From Microbacterium lemovicicum (GTDB taxonomy: Bacteria; Actinomycetota; Actinomycetes; Actinomycetales; Microbacteriaceae): DNA of 64,000 nucleotides. Positions 1 through 8,246 of the stretch are shown piece by piece (positions within the stretch are counted from its first letter, which is position 1; each line of letters begins with the position of its first letter). Under the pieces are notes generated by a model. The model worked only from the letters and a program-made list of their open reading frames with translations, ran no database searches and was not told the DNA's origin. The stretch covers positions 3,472,001-3,536,000 of the forward strand of contig NZ_CP031423.1 in the NCBI RefSeq assembly GCF_003991875.1, given 5' to 3'. The position numbers were made by a program, and so were the translations under genes.

Positions 1-2
1 CC

Positions 3-407
3 GCAGAAGCACTCGCCACCGGCGGAGGCCGCAACGGCCACGTCGCCACCAAGGACGGCATCATCAACACGGACGTCCGCGTCCCCAGCGAGATGGGCGG
101 CCCCGGCGGCGCCCCGAACCCCGAGGCCTTCTTCGCCGCCGGCTACGCGGCCTGCTTCCACGGTGCGCTGCAGGCCGTCGCCCGCGCGCAGAAGGTGAAG
201 ATCGAGGACACGAGCGTCGGCTCGCGCGTGCACATCGGCGACAACGGCGAGGGCGGCTTCAAGCTGGCCGTCGAGCTCGAGGTCGTCATCCCCGGACTCG
301 CCCACGACGAGGCCCAGGCCCTCGCGGACGCCGCGCACCAGGTGTGCCCGTACTCCAACGCCACCCGCGGCAACATCGACGTGACGGTCACCGTCTCCGA
401 CGACTGA
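3..407 (+). CDS. ohr: Organic hydroperoxide resistance protein, 5' end cut by the window edge
   Basis: The frame is open from base 3 and gives 134 residues, so only a few N-terminal residues of this roughly 140-residue OsmC/Ohr family protein are missing. The two redox cysteines are visible, in AACFHG and in HQVCPYSN. The VxxPxxxGGPGGxxNPE loop typical of Ohr precedes the first. Ohr enzymes are cytoplasmic thiol peroxidases that reduce organic hydroperoxides. The ATG at 93 is internal and should not be taken as the start. The gene is followed by a strong hairpin at 421-454. No ohrR-type regulator is visible in the window part next to it. Confidence 0.93.
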   Translation, partial: AEALATGGGRNGHVATKDGIINTDVRVPSEMGGPGGAPNPEAFFAAGYAACFHGALQAVARAQKVKIEDTSVGSRVHIGDNGEGGFKLAVELEVVIPGLAHDEAQALADAAHQVCPYSNATRGNIDVTVTVSDD

Positions 408-420
408 TCCGCTTCTGTTC

Positions 421-454
421 GACGAAGGCCCTCGCTCCGGCGGGGGCCTTCGTC
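421..454 (+). terminator. Hairpin terminator after ohr
   Basis: Perfect 11-bp arms (GACGAAGGCCC and GGGCCTTCGTC) enclose a 12-nt GC-rich loop 13 nt after the ohr stop. There is no long T tract, as is usual in high-GC actinobacteria. Confidence 0.8.
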
Positions 455-571
455 GCGCGCGCCGGTGTCTCGCCGGTCACGGCGGTGGTGCCATGCGCGA
501 CCCAGGTCTATGGCACGAGCGGATGCCGCGGGTCAGGCTGTACACAACACCTGATCACACCTGGGGGGACC

Positions 572-1873
572 ATGAGGAACAGGCGCGCGACGGTCGTCGC
601 ACTGATGATCGGCTCGCTGCTGCTGGCAGGGTGCGCGGCGGGCGGGGGGAGCCCGTCGCCCACCGGCTCGGCGACCCCGACCGGGTCGGGGACGCCGGCC
701 GCGGCATCCGCGTGCGTCAGCGATCCGGACGCCGTGATCGCCCGCACCGCCAATCTGCCGAGCACGCCGATGCCGGAGGCCGCAGCATCCGCCATCGACG
801 CGGCCGCGCAGCAGGGACTGAAGGATGCCGCGGCGCCCGGCGTGATCGTAGGCGTGCAGTCTCCGGACGGGCTGTTCCTCAGGGCGTACGGCGTGGCCGA
901 TCCGGCGACCGGTGAGGCCATGACGACCGACATGCACCACCGCGTCGGCTCGATCAGCAAGACCTTCACCGGCACGCTGCTGCTGCAGCTGATCGACGAG
1001 GGCGAGGCGGGCCTCGACGACCCCGTGTCGGACTACCTCGACGGGGTGCCGAACGGCGATCAGGTGACGCTGCGGATGCTGCTGAACATGACCAGCGGAC
1101 TGTCGAGCTACACGAAGGACGAGGCGTGGCAGAAGTCGCTCTTCGACGATCCGCTGCGGGTCTGGTCTCCGGATGAGCTCGAGGCGATCGGCCTCGCGCT
1201 GCCGCCGGCGTTCGCTCCCGGCACCGATTTCGACTACTCCAACACCAACACGGTGCTGATCGGGAAGGTCATCGAGAAGGTCACCGGCGAGTCGTACGAC
1301 GACGTGATCCGGGAGCGGATCATCGAGCCGCTCGGGCTGTCGAACACCGTCTGGCCGGGCACGACCGCCGACTTCCCGCTGCCGCACGCCCAGGGCTTCA
1401 CCCTGCAGGGCAACGACGCCACCCCCGACTCGCCGACGAACGCGACGGAGTGGAACCCCTCCTGGGGATGGACCGCCGGCGAGCTCATCTCGACCGCGGG
1501 CGACCTGCTGACCTACGCCCGGCATCAGGCGACCGGATCGGGACTGCTCTCGCCCGAGGTGCAGCGCGAGCGACTGTCGGGCTTCTCGGACTACTCCGGC
1601 TACGGCTTGGCCCTCACCTGCGCGGGTGGATGGATCGGCCACACGGGCGAGCTGCCGGGCTTCAACACGATCATGTTCTACGACACCACGACCGACACGA
1701 CGCTCATCGCCCTCACGAACAGCGACATCCCGTCGGGCGACTGCCCGGTCGGGGCCACGCTCACCGACAACCCCGCGTCCGACCAGGCGTGCAGCTCCCC
1801 CGCACTGCGGGTGGCGACGGCGATCTCGACGGCGCTCGGCCACACCTACGACCGGCCCGGCGCGCCGCGGTAG
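572..1873 (+). CDS. Beta-lactamase-fold serine hydrolase, lipoprotein
   Basis: A 433-residue protein with a lipoprotein signal (LLLAGC, lipidated Cys21) and a Ser/Pro/Thr-rich linker to about residue 47. The penicillin-binding-protein/class C beta-lactamase fold follows. Motifs seen are SISK (127-130, catalytic Ser127), a YSN triad (FDYSNT) and HTG near the C-terminus (IGHTGELPG). Family members are D,D-peptidases or esterases on the outer membrane face; the substrate cannot be told. The start at 572 follows GGGGGGAC. In-frame codons upstream back to 344 would place the signal peptide internally, so they were rejected. A clear paralogue lies at 6819-8144 on the other strand, and both genes run into a palindrome array. 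Confidence 0.88.
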   Translation: MRNRRATVVALMIGSLLLAGCAAGGGSPSPTGSATPTGSGTPAAASACVSDPDAVIARTANLPSTPMPEAAASAIDAAAQQGLKDAAAPGVIVGVQSPDGLFLRAYGVADPATGEAMTTDMHHRVGSISKTFTGTLLLQLIDEGEAGLDDPVSDYLDGVPNGDQVTLRMLLNMTSGLSSYTKDEAWQKSLFDDPLRVWSPDELEAIGLALPPAFAPGTDFDYSNTNTVLIGKVIEKVTGESYDDVIRERIIEPLGLSNTVWPGTTADFPLPHAQGFTLQGNDATPDSPTNATEWNPSWGWTAGELISTAGDLLTYARHQATGSGLLSPEVQRERLSGFSDYSGYGLALTCAGGWIGHTGELPGFNTIMFYDTTTDTTLIALTNSDIPSGDCPVGATLTDNPASDQACSSPALRVATAISTALGHTYDRPGAPR

Positions 1874-1935
1874 CCGCGACCGCCTTCGGTTCGCGCCGGG
1901 GTGCGGCGCAGCATCCGGTCTCTGTCGGCTTTGGT

Positions 1936-2546
1936 TGACGCCTGCCTCGGGAATCCGGCATCGGATGCCGCACGCAGCGTCAACTGACGAGAACCGGATG
2001 CCGCGGCCGCGGCCCGCAGCCCCCACGACCCCGCTCACCTGACTCTTGTCGCGGGAATCGGGCTCGGGATGCGGCGAGAAGCGTCAACCCCGGACGAGCG
2101 GATGCCGCGGCCGCGCGTCGCGGCATCCGAGACCGTGCTCACCTGACTCCTGCCGCAGGAATCGGGGGTTGGATGCCGCAGGAAGCGTCAACTCAGGACG
2201 AGCAGACGCTGTGGTAATTCCTCGCTGCACCGACCACCCAGCTCACCCGACGCTCGTTGCGGAACCGCGCGCGGGATCCTGCAAAAAGCGTCAACCCAGG
2301 ATGCGCGTATGCTGCGGCCGCTCCTCGCGGCACCCACCACGTGTTCAGCCGGCTTTCTGCGCGGGAACCGCGCGGGGGATCCCGCAGGCAGCGTCAAGTC
2401 ACGACGAGCGGATGCCGCGGCTGCTCGCCGCAGCATCCGACACCCTGCTCACCTGACGCCCGTCGCGGAAATCGGGCTCTGGATGCCGCAACAAGCGTCA
2501 AGTCACCACGAGCGGATGCCGCAACAAGCGTCAAGTCACCACGAGC
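1936..2546. repeat. Tandem array of 47-bp palindromes, 104-bp period
   Basis: This fills most of a 689-bp gap between the serine hydrolase and the response regulator. Imperfect palindromes TGACKCYTG...ARGAAGCGTCA, each about 47 bp, start at 1936, 2040, 2144, 2248, about 2350 (degenerate left arm) and 2454, a near-constant 104-bp period. Between them lies a second dyad with GGATGCCGCGGC facing GCGGCATCC (for example 2099-2128). The array ends in an exact 33-bp tandem duplication (2481-2513 and 2514-2546). Short open frames cross it, but they follow the repeat period and have no ribosome binding sites. Related copies are at 6497-6753, 26659-26705 and 29105-29151. Confidence 0.85.
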
Positions 2547-2562
2547 GGATGCCGCGGTGAGG

Positions 2563-3180
2563 TCAGTCGGCGGCAGGCAGGTGGTCGCGGGCCCAGATGG
2601 CGGCGCTCGTGCGGTCGACGACGTCGATCTGCCGGAAGACGCTGCCGAGGTGGGCCTTGACCGTGCGCTCGGCGATGCCGAGCTCGGTGGCGATCTGCTT
2701 ATTCGCGTAGCCCTGGGCCACCAGACGCAGCACCTCGCGTTCGCGCGGGCTGAGGCCGTCCTCCGCGGGGGACGTCGGCAGGAGGGCGCCGGCCACGCGC
2801 GGGTCGAAGGGGGCGTTGCCGGCGGCGACGGCGCGCACCGCGGCGCGCAGCTCGGACGGCTCGGCGTCCTTGAGCTGGTAGCCAGTCGCGCCCGCCTCTA
2901 TGGCCTGGCGCACGCGCGCCCGGTCGGAGAACGACGTGAGCACCAGCACGCGCGTCGACGGCACCCGCCCGCGGACGCCCCGTGTCGCCTGGACACCGTC
3001 CATGACGGGCATCGAGAGGTCCATCACGACGACGTCGGGCTCGAGCTCGACGGCGAGGGCAATCGCCTCCGCGCCATGGGCGGCCGATCCGATCACCTCG
3101 ATGTCCCCGTCGCCGGCGAGCACCGCCGACAGGCCCTCGCGCACCATGGCGTGGTCGTCGGCCACGAGCACCCGGATCAT
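2563..3180 (-). CDS. NarL/LuxR-type response regulator
   Basis: A 205-residue regulator with an N-terminal receiver (acidic pair DD 8-9, phospho-acceptor Asp54 in VVMDLSMP, the conserved Lys in YQLKDAE) and a C-terminal LuxR HTH (LSPREREVLRLVAQGYANKQ to VKAHLGSVFRQI). Its ATG overlaps the TGA of the upstream kinase gene (ATGA), so the two are translationally coupled and almost certainly partners. The dyad at 5377-5392, ahead of the operon's first gene, is a candidate target site; that link is inference. Confidence 0.95.
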   Translation of the reverse strand: MIRVLVADDHAMVREGLSAVLAGDGDIEVIGSAAHGAEAIALAVELEPDVVVMDLSMPVMDGVQATRGVRGRVPSTRVLVLTSFSDRARVRQAIEAGATGYQLKDAEPSELRAAVRAVAAGNAPFDPRVAGALLPTSPAEDGLSPREREVLRLVAQGYANKQIATELGIAERTVKAHLGSVFRQIDVVDRTSAAIWARDHLPAAD

Positions 3181-4634
3181 GCCCCGCTCCCCTCGCCCTG
3201 AGACCGCCCGCCCGGGATGCGCAGGCGCCAGGCGGCGCCGCGACCGGGGGCGGCGGCCACAGACAGCTCCGCGCCCGCCTCGGTCGCCAGATCGACGAGC
3301 ACCCGGGTGCCGAGGTGTCCCTCCGCCGGCCGCGACGTGACCTGGGCGAGGTCGAAGCCCGGTCCGTCGTCGGAGACCTCCAGCAGTACATCGCCGCCGG
3401 GCGCGCCGCGCAGATCGACGCGCGCGCGACAGGGCGCGGCATGCGCGGCGACATTGCGCAGCGCCTCCTGGGCGATGCGGTGCACGAGGCGCTCCTGCTC
3501 GGCGGACAGCGGCGGCAGGTCGGGCGCGATCGTGACCCGCACGTCCACGCCGCGCGTCCGCGTGGTGGCGGCGAGGTCGTCGAGCGCCTGCGGGAGGCCG
3601 GCCGCCGCGAGTCCGGCCGGGTAGATGTCGACGAGAAGCGAGCGCAGCACGCGGATGTTCCCTCGGACGGATGCTGCGACCCCGCGCAGCTGCGCAGCGG
3701 CGCCCTCGTCGCCGCGGCGAACCGCCTCACCCGCCGCGCTCTCGGCGGCGAACGTGGTGGCGATCAGCTCCTGGACCGGACCGTCGTGGAGGGACCCGGC
3801 GATGCGTCGGCGCTCCGCATCCGAGGCGTCGACGGCGTGCTCGAGCAGAGCGGTCCGACGCCTCTCCTCCGTGCGCAGCCCGCGCAGGAGACGCCAGACG
3901 ATCGGCGCGGTGAGCACGACCAGCAGGAGGAGGCTGCTCGTGGTGACGCCGGCGAAGCCGCGCCAGAGTCCCTCGGCGCGGGCGGCGACCGGCTCGTAGG
4001 GGAAGTAGACCTCGAACAAGAGCTGACGGCCGTCGGGCGCCCACACCGGCCGGTAGACCTCGAGAAGCCGGCCGCCGGTCTCGAACTCGTTCTCGGCCTC
4101 ATCCAGGTCGCTGACGTCGGCGCGGGTCTGCGGATCGGACAGCGCCTCGCGCTGCGCCTCGTCGAGCGGGAACGTGCGACCGATCAGCTGCGGCTCGTCG
4201 GCGTAGAGCACCTCGCCGTCGGGGCTCCAGATCTTCACCCGCGTGACCTCGTCGCCGAGGACCCTGGTGCGCACGAGCGCGTCCATGACCCCCGCGGCCG
4301 CCGGATCCCCGTCGGCGAGGGCGTCGGTCACGGCGGGCTGCACGACCGCTTCGGCGAGCACGTCAGCGATGGTGGCGGCGTCGTTGACGGCCTCGCGTTC
4401 GGCGAGCCACTGCGCGGCGAACGCGCCGAGCAGCCCGACGGCGATGAGCACGGCAGTGAGCCCTGCCGCCAGGCGCAGGGCGACGGTCCGCGCCGTCGGC
4501 GTCCGACGTGACGCCGCCTCGCGCGAAGGGGCCTCGACGAGGCGCGTCCAGGGAGCGGCGGGCAGGCGCGCGGCTGTGCCCTCGGTCGACGACAGGTCGA
4601 TCGGGGGCGCATCCGGGCCAGAGTCGATGCTCAG
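3177..4634 (-). CDS. NarL-family sensor histidine kinase, probable CTG start
   Basis: Membrane kinase of the HisKA_3 type: a cytoplasmic N-terminus, TM1 (LAAGLTAVLIAVGLLGAFAA), an extracytoplasmic sensor of about 120 residues, TM2 (TSSLLLLVVLTAPIVW), a dimerisation helix with the phospho-acceptor His in RIAGSLHDGPVQ, and an HATPase with N box (EALRNVAAHA) and DDGPGF. The only ATG/GTG/TTG in frame is a GTG at 4451 in the middle of TM1. The frame stays open upstream to a CTG at 4634 that overlaps the TGA of the preceding gene and has AGGAGG six bases before it. I therefore place the start at that CTG (485 residues). It acts with the coupled response regulator downstream. Confidence 0.85.
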   Translation of the reverse strand: MSIDSGPDAPPIDLSSTEGTAARLPAAPWTRLVEAPSREAASRRTPTARTVALRLAAGLTAVLIAVGLLGAFAAQWLAEREAVNDAATIADVLAEAVVQPAVTDALADGDPAAAGVMDALVRTRVLGDEVTRVKIWSPDGEVLYADEPQLIGRTFPLDEAQREALSDPQTRADVSDLDEAENEFETGGRLLEVYRPVWAPDGRQLLFEVYFPYEPVAARAEGLWRGFAGVTTSSLLLLVVLTAPIVWRLLRGLRTEERRRTALLEHAVDASDAERRRIAGSLHDGPVQELIATTFAAESAAGEAVRRGDEGAAAQLRGVAASVRGNIRVLRSLLVDIYPAGLAAAGLPQALDDLAATTRTRGVDVRVTIAPDLPPLSAEQERLVHRIAQEALRNVAAHAAPCRARVDLRGAPGGDVLLEVSDDGPGFDLAQVTSRPAEGHLGTRVLVDLATEAGAELSVAAAPGRGAAWRLRIPGGRSQGEGSGA

Positions 4635-5272
4635 TGGTCGCCTCCTGAGCCGTCGTCGTCGGATCCGCCGCGATCGTCCGACCCATGACCGCCGGAACCC
4701 GCGCGGTCGTCCGAGCCGCCGTGCCCGCTCGAGCCGGAGTCGTCCGAACCCGAGTCGTCCGAACCCGAGTCCGAACCGTCCGAACCCGAACCCGAACCCG
4801 AAGCCGAATCGCCGGAGCCGGAGCCCGAACCCGAACCCGAATCGCCAGAGCCGGAACCGGACCCGGACCCGTCGGAAACGGACCCGCCCGACCCCCCGTT
4901 GTCGTCGTACCCCGCGACGTCGTCCGACCCGGTCGAGCCCGAACCGTCCGAATCCGAACCGCCCGAGCCGCCCAAACCACCCGACCCGCTTGAGTCGTCG
5001 CCGGTAGCGCGCCGGTCGTCGCCCGTCTCGGTGCGCTGGTCGCGCGGCACGTCTCCGCCGTGGTCATCGACCCCGGTGGACCCGGACGGCGACGCAGTGG
5101 GGCTCGTGGTCGGGGTCGCCGATGAGACGGGCACCGCGGTCTGCACCTGACCTGACGCCGGCACCCGCACCGGCACGGACTGAGCGAACGAGGTGTTGCC
5201 CCAGAGCCCGATGACCGCGGGCGCCGCCACCAGCACCAGTGCCGCACCGCCCACCAGCAGTCGATTCCTCAT
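4631..5272 (-). CDS. Secreted Ser/Gly/Asp-rich low-complexity protein
   Basis: A 213-residue protein with a Sec-type leader (MRNRLLVGGAALVLVAAPAV, probable cut after SFAQ) and then a Pro/Thr/Ser stretch. From about residue 75 it is almost only Ser, Gly and Asp in GSGSGSD-type runs. No fold is recognisable; it is probably a disordered extracytoplasmic protein, strongly acidic. The start has a good GAGGGAGAA site. It is the first gene of an operon with the histidine kinase, overlapping it by four bases, so a role in ligand sensing or an acidic envelope matrix is plausible but unproven. The repetitive DNA (4740-4890) makes length variation likely. Confidence 0.7.
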   Translation of the reverse strand: MRNRLLVGGAALVLVAAPAVIGLWGNTSFAQSVPVRVPASGQVQTAVPVSSATPTTSPTASPSGSTGVDDHGGDVPRDQRTETGDDRRATGDDSSGSGGLGGSGGSDSDGSGSTGSDDVAGYDDNGGSGGSVSDGSGSGSGSGDSGSGSGSGSGDSASGSGSGSDGSDSGSDDSGSDDSGSSGHGGSDDRAGSGGHGSDDRGGSDDDGSGGDH

Positions 5273-5376
5273 GGTTCTCCCTCTCCGCCATTGTGGCCGG
5301 TCGCCACGGGATCGGACGTCTCGTCCGCATCATGTGTCCCAGCCTCGCGGGGAGGTGCAGCATCCGCCATTGCACC

Positions 5377-5392
5377 TTGGTCGTAGTACCAA
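5377..5392. promoter_or_regulatory. Dyad, possible operator between divergent genes
   Basis: TTGGT-N6-ACCAA lies in the 199-bp space between the two-component operon (minus) and the secreted protein at 5472 (plus). Position and symmetry suit an operator, possibly of the neighbouring LuxR-type regulator. No direct evidence links them. Confidence 0.35.
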
Positions 5393-5471
5393 CGTCCGAT
5401 TGTCCGCGCCCATCTCCGACGGGGAGGGTGAGTGCTGCTCCCCCACCGACCCCATGAGAAAGAAGAAGCGC

Positions 5472-6332
5472 ATGAGAAGCATCCCCCTGGCACGTCGAGG
5501 CGTCCTCGCCGCTGCCGCCGTCTTCGCCGCAGCCGCCGTCGTGCTGGCCGGCGCCGGAGCCGCGGAGGCCAAGACGACCTCCGCGGGCGGCGACTACGCC
5601 GTCACCGTCAACGGCACCACCTACAACCCCGCAGCGGGCAAGGACATCAAGCTCGAGAACGTTGCGGTCTCGGGCCTGATCACGGTGACGGGGCGCAACA
5701 ACTCCTTCACCATCGACTCCCGCACGCTCGGCGTCTACGACTACACGCTCACCGGAGCGCCCGACACCCAGCGCATGGTCACCTCGCCGACCGTCGTGTT
5801 CGCCTCCAAGGTGCCGACCCTCTCCGCCGCCCAGCGCGCCGGAGTGCGCCTGAGCAAGCTCGAGATCAAGGACGACGCTCTCGTCGCGATCTTCACCACC
5901 AACGCCGGCAAGCTCAAGGTGCAGGCGAAGGACGGCGCCCAGGGCGGCATCTTCCAGATGGAGCCCGAGTTCGCCGGCCCGGTCGAGCTCGTGCACACCC
6001 TCGCACCCGGCATCTTCTACTTCGTGAACCAGTACACCGGCAAGGTCAACTTCGGAAACGGAGTGGATGCTGTCGCCACCGGTGCGAACGCCCACCAGAT
6101 GCTGCTCGGCAAGGACAGCCCCCAGGTCGCCACGAAGACCTCGCAGACGGCGACCGTCACGACGTGGACCGTTCAGCCCGGCGGACGCATGGGCGGCGTG
6201 CTCGGCGAGGACGCCGTCGAGCTGTCGGCCGGCGCGACGAACTGCACGAGCCAGTGCCAGGCGCAGAACCGCATCAAGGGTTCGCTCCCTGTTCCTCCCG
6301 ACCCGACCAACCCGACCCCCATCGGCGGCTGA
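5472..6332 (+). CDS. Secreted protein of unknown function
   Basis: A 286-residue protein with a long hydrophobic signal peptide (RRGVLAAAAVFAAAAVVLAG) and a probable AEA cleavage site near residue 34. The mature part is rich in Val, Thr and short beta-like segments, suggesting a beta-sandwich. A CTSQC pair near the C-terminus could form a disulfide. I do not recognise the family. The ATG at 5472 is chosen because AGAAAGAAG precedes it; the ATG at 5454 (six more residues, MRKKKR) is an alternative without a ribosome binding site. A strong hairpin at 6352-6378 ends the unit. It is divergent from the two-component operon. Confidence 0.7.
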   Translation: MRSIPLARRGVLAAAAVFAAAAVVLAGAGAAEAKTTSAGGDYAVTVNGTTYNPAAGKDIKLENVAVSGLITVTGRNNSFTIDSRTLGVYDYTLTGAPDTQRMVTSPTVVFASKVPTLSAAQRAGVRLSKLEIKDDALVAIFTTNAGKLKVQAKDGAQGGIFQMEPEFAGPVELVHTLAPGIFYFVNQYTGKVNFGNGVDAVATGANAHQMLLGKDSPQVATKTSQTATVTTWTVQPGGRMGGVLGEDAVELSAGATNCTSQCQAQNRIKGSLPVPPDPTNPTPIGG

Positions 6333-6351
6333 TCGCGTCGACGCAGGACGA

Positions 6352-6378
6352 GGACCCCGGGACGACGTCCCGGGGTCC
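6352..6378 (+). terminator. Hairpin terminator after the secreted protein
   Basis: Perfect 12-bp arms (GGACCCCGGGAC and GTCCCGGGGTCC) with a 3-nt loop, 19 nt after the stop codon. Confidence 0.85.
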
Positions 6379-6496
6379 TTCGCGTGCGCTGCATCCCGCC
6401 CCCTCCGCTCCCCGCCCGCCCCGGCCGCTCCCCGCCCGCCGCCGCATCCGCTCCCCCGGCCGCTCCCCGCCCGCCGCTGCATCCCGCCCCCGCAGC

Positions 6497-6753
6497 TGCC
6501 CACCCGCCGCGGGAATCGGGCCTGGATGCCACGAGAAGCGTCGACTCAGGGCGAGCGGATGCCATGGCCGCTCGTCGCAGCACCCACCACCTGCTCACCT
6601 GACTCTTGTTGCAAAAATCGGGCGGCGGATGCCACAAGAAGCGTCAGCTGAGGACGAACGGATGCCGCACCCAGCGGCCGCAGCATCCGCCCCCCTGGCT
6701 TCACCTGACGCTTCGTGCGGCTACCGCGCGAGGGATGCTGCAGGAAGCGTCAG
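6497..6753. repeat. Second palindrome array and C-rich tract
   Basis: The gap 6333-6818 holds the terminator, a C-rich stretch (about 6390-6500) with a 22-bp direct repeat (6421-6442 and 6456-6477), then about three units of the 47-bp palindrome. These are a degenerate one ending near 6544, one at 6601-6647 and one at 6707-6753, at a 104-106 bp period as in the 1936-2546 array. It lies just downstream of the second serine hydrolase gene. I see no gene here. Confidence 0.8.
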
Positions 6754-6818
6754 GTGAACCGGCGACCACGACACCGGCAACACCGAAAGCCGCGACCACG
6801 AACCGGCGACCGCCCGGC

Positions 6819-8144
6819 TCAGGAGCGCGGCGGCGGTGCGTAGGTCTGACCGAGCAGGCCCGACAGGGCGACGAAGATGCGGACGGCCGGCGCCTCGCAG
6901 ATCTCGTCGCCCGGGTCGTCCTGGAGCGTCGGCGAGTTCTCGCAGCCACCCGACGCGATGTCGCTGTTGGCCTGCACGACGACCGTGGTGTCGGTCGCGG
7001 TGTCGTAGAACATCGTCGAGTTGTAGCCCGAGAGCTCGCCGCCGTGCCCGACCCACCCCTGGCCGCAGCCCATCGCGAGTCCGTAGCCGCCGGCGCCCGG
7101 GGCGGGCGGGCTCTGCGACGGGTCGAGGAAGCTCTCGAGGCGGATCCTCTGCATGTCGTCGTCGAGGATGCCGGCGCCGGTGCCGAGCGCACGGCCCATC
7201 GTCAGCATGTCGTCGGTCGTCGAGATGACCTCGCCCGCGGTCCAGGCCCACGAGGGGTTCCAGTCGGTCGAATCGGTCGGGCTCTCGGGGGTCGCGGCAT
7301 CCCCGTTCAGGGTGAATCCGCGGGCGAACGGCTCGGGGATCGCGTTCGAGTCCCCCGGCCACGACGTCGAGGTCAGACTCAGCGGCTCAAGGATGCGCTC
7401 GTCCAGCTCATCCGCGAACGGGCGGCCCGTCACCTTCTCGATCGTCTCGCCGAGGATGATCGTGCTGCCGTTGGAGTACAGGAACCGCTCGCCCGGATCG
7501 GCCGCCGGCGAGACCTCCACCGTGGCGGCGACGAGCTCATCCGGCGTGTAGACCGCGGACGGATCGGCGAAGTACTTCGTGATGAAGTCCTCGTTCGCCG
7601 TGTAGGTGTTGACGCCGCTCGTCATGTCGGCGAGCTGCGCCAGGGTGATCCTGTCGCCGTTCGGGATGCCGCTGACGTACTGGTCGACGGTGTCGTCGAG
7701 CGACAGCTTCCCCTCCTGTGCGAGCTGCAGCAGGATCGTGCCGGTGAACATCTTGGTGAGCGAGGCGATGCGCGTGTGCATCCCGACCGCCATCGCGGTG
7801 CCGGCCTTCGGATCCGCCAGTCCGTAGGCCTTCGTCCAGCGGCCCTCCGGCGTCTGGACCCCGACGATCGCGCCTGGCGATGCGCCGAGGTCGAAGGCCT
7901 GCTGGGCCGCGGCGTCCAGCGTCGCCACGAGGTCGGCCGGCAGCTCGCCCGTCGGCGCGGGCGTCTTGCCCGCGGCGATGGCGGCGTCGGGATCGGCGAC
8001 GCACGTCGAGACGGCGAGCGGAGCGGACGTGGATGCCGCGGGTGAGGCCGTCGGCCCGCTCGGGCTCGGAGCGGTGCATCCCGACAGGAGGAACGCGCCG
8101 ACCACGAGGAGGGCGGCACCGGCGAGCGGCGTGCGAGCGTGCAT
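6819..8144 (-). CDS. Beta-lactamase-fold serine hydrolase, lipoprotein (paralogue)
   Basis: A 441-residue paralogue of the protein at 572-1873. The lipoprotein signal (FLLSGC, Cys23) is followed by a Ser/Pro/Ala linker and the serine hydrolase domain with SLTK (in RIASLTKMFTG), YSN (FLYSNGS) and HGG (VGHGGELSG). The two share long similar blocks such as MTSG, EKVTG, SPTxxTxWNPSW and WTAGExIST. The ATG at 8144 follows GAGGAGACTCC; an upstream in-frame GTG at 8177 would bury the signal peptide. The HTG triad of the paralogue is HGG here. Function: envelope peptidase or esterase, substrate unknown. Confidence 0.87.
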   Translation of the reverse strand: MHARTPLAGAALLVVGAFLLSGCTAPSPSGPTASPAASTSAPLAVSTCVADPDAAIAAGKTPAPTGELPADLVATLDAAAQQAFDLGASPGAIVGVQTPEGRWTKAYGLADPKAGTAMAVGMHTRIASLTKMFTGTILLQLAQEGKLSLDDTVDQYVSGIPNGDRITLAQLADMTSGVNTYTANEDFITKYFADPSAVYTPDELVAATVEVSPAADPGERFLYSNGSTIILGETIEKVTGRPFADELDERILEPLSLTSTSWPGDSNAIPEPFARGFTLNGDAATPESPTDSTDWNPSWAWTAGEVISTTDDMLTMGRALGTGAGILDDDMQRIRLESFLDPSQSPPAPGAGGYGLAMGCGQGWVGHGGELSGYNSTMFYDTATDTTVVVQANSDIASGGCENSPTLQDDPGDEICEAPAVRIFVALSGLLGQTYAPPPRS

Positions 8145-8246
8145 GGAGTCTCCTCGGGCGTCGGGGCGCGCGGTCATCCCGACGCCGCACCCCCAGCATC
8201 CGTGCCCGGCGCGACGCCGACCATAGACCCAGGTCTCGTCCGCCGC

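Noticed and set aside
1936..2546. Array considered as a CRISPR locus
   Set aside because: Units are degenerate, palindromic and 104 bp apart with similar spacers; there are no unique spacers and no cas genes.
2257..3201. Long plus-strand frame across the repeat array into the response regulator
   Set aside because: Its first part repeats with the palindrome period and the rest is antisense to a clear regulator gene.
3177..4451. Histidine kinase starting at the GTG at 4451
   Set aside because: It would begin inside the first membrane helix; the frame extends upstream to a CTG with an ideal ribosome site.
4363..5247. Arg-rich frames opposite and alongside the Ser/Gly/Asp-rich gene
   Set aside because: These are frame shadows of the GSD repeat; they have no signal, domain or start support.
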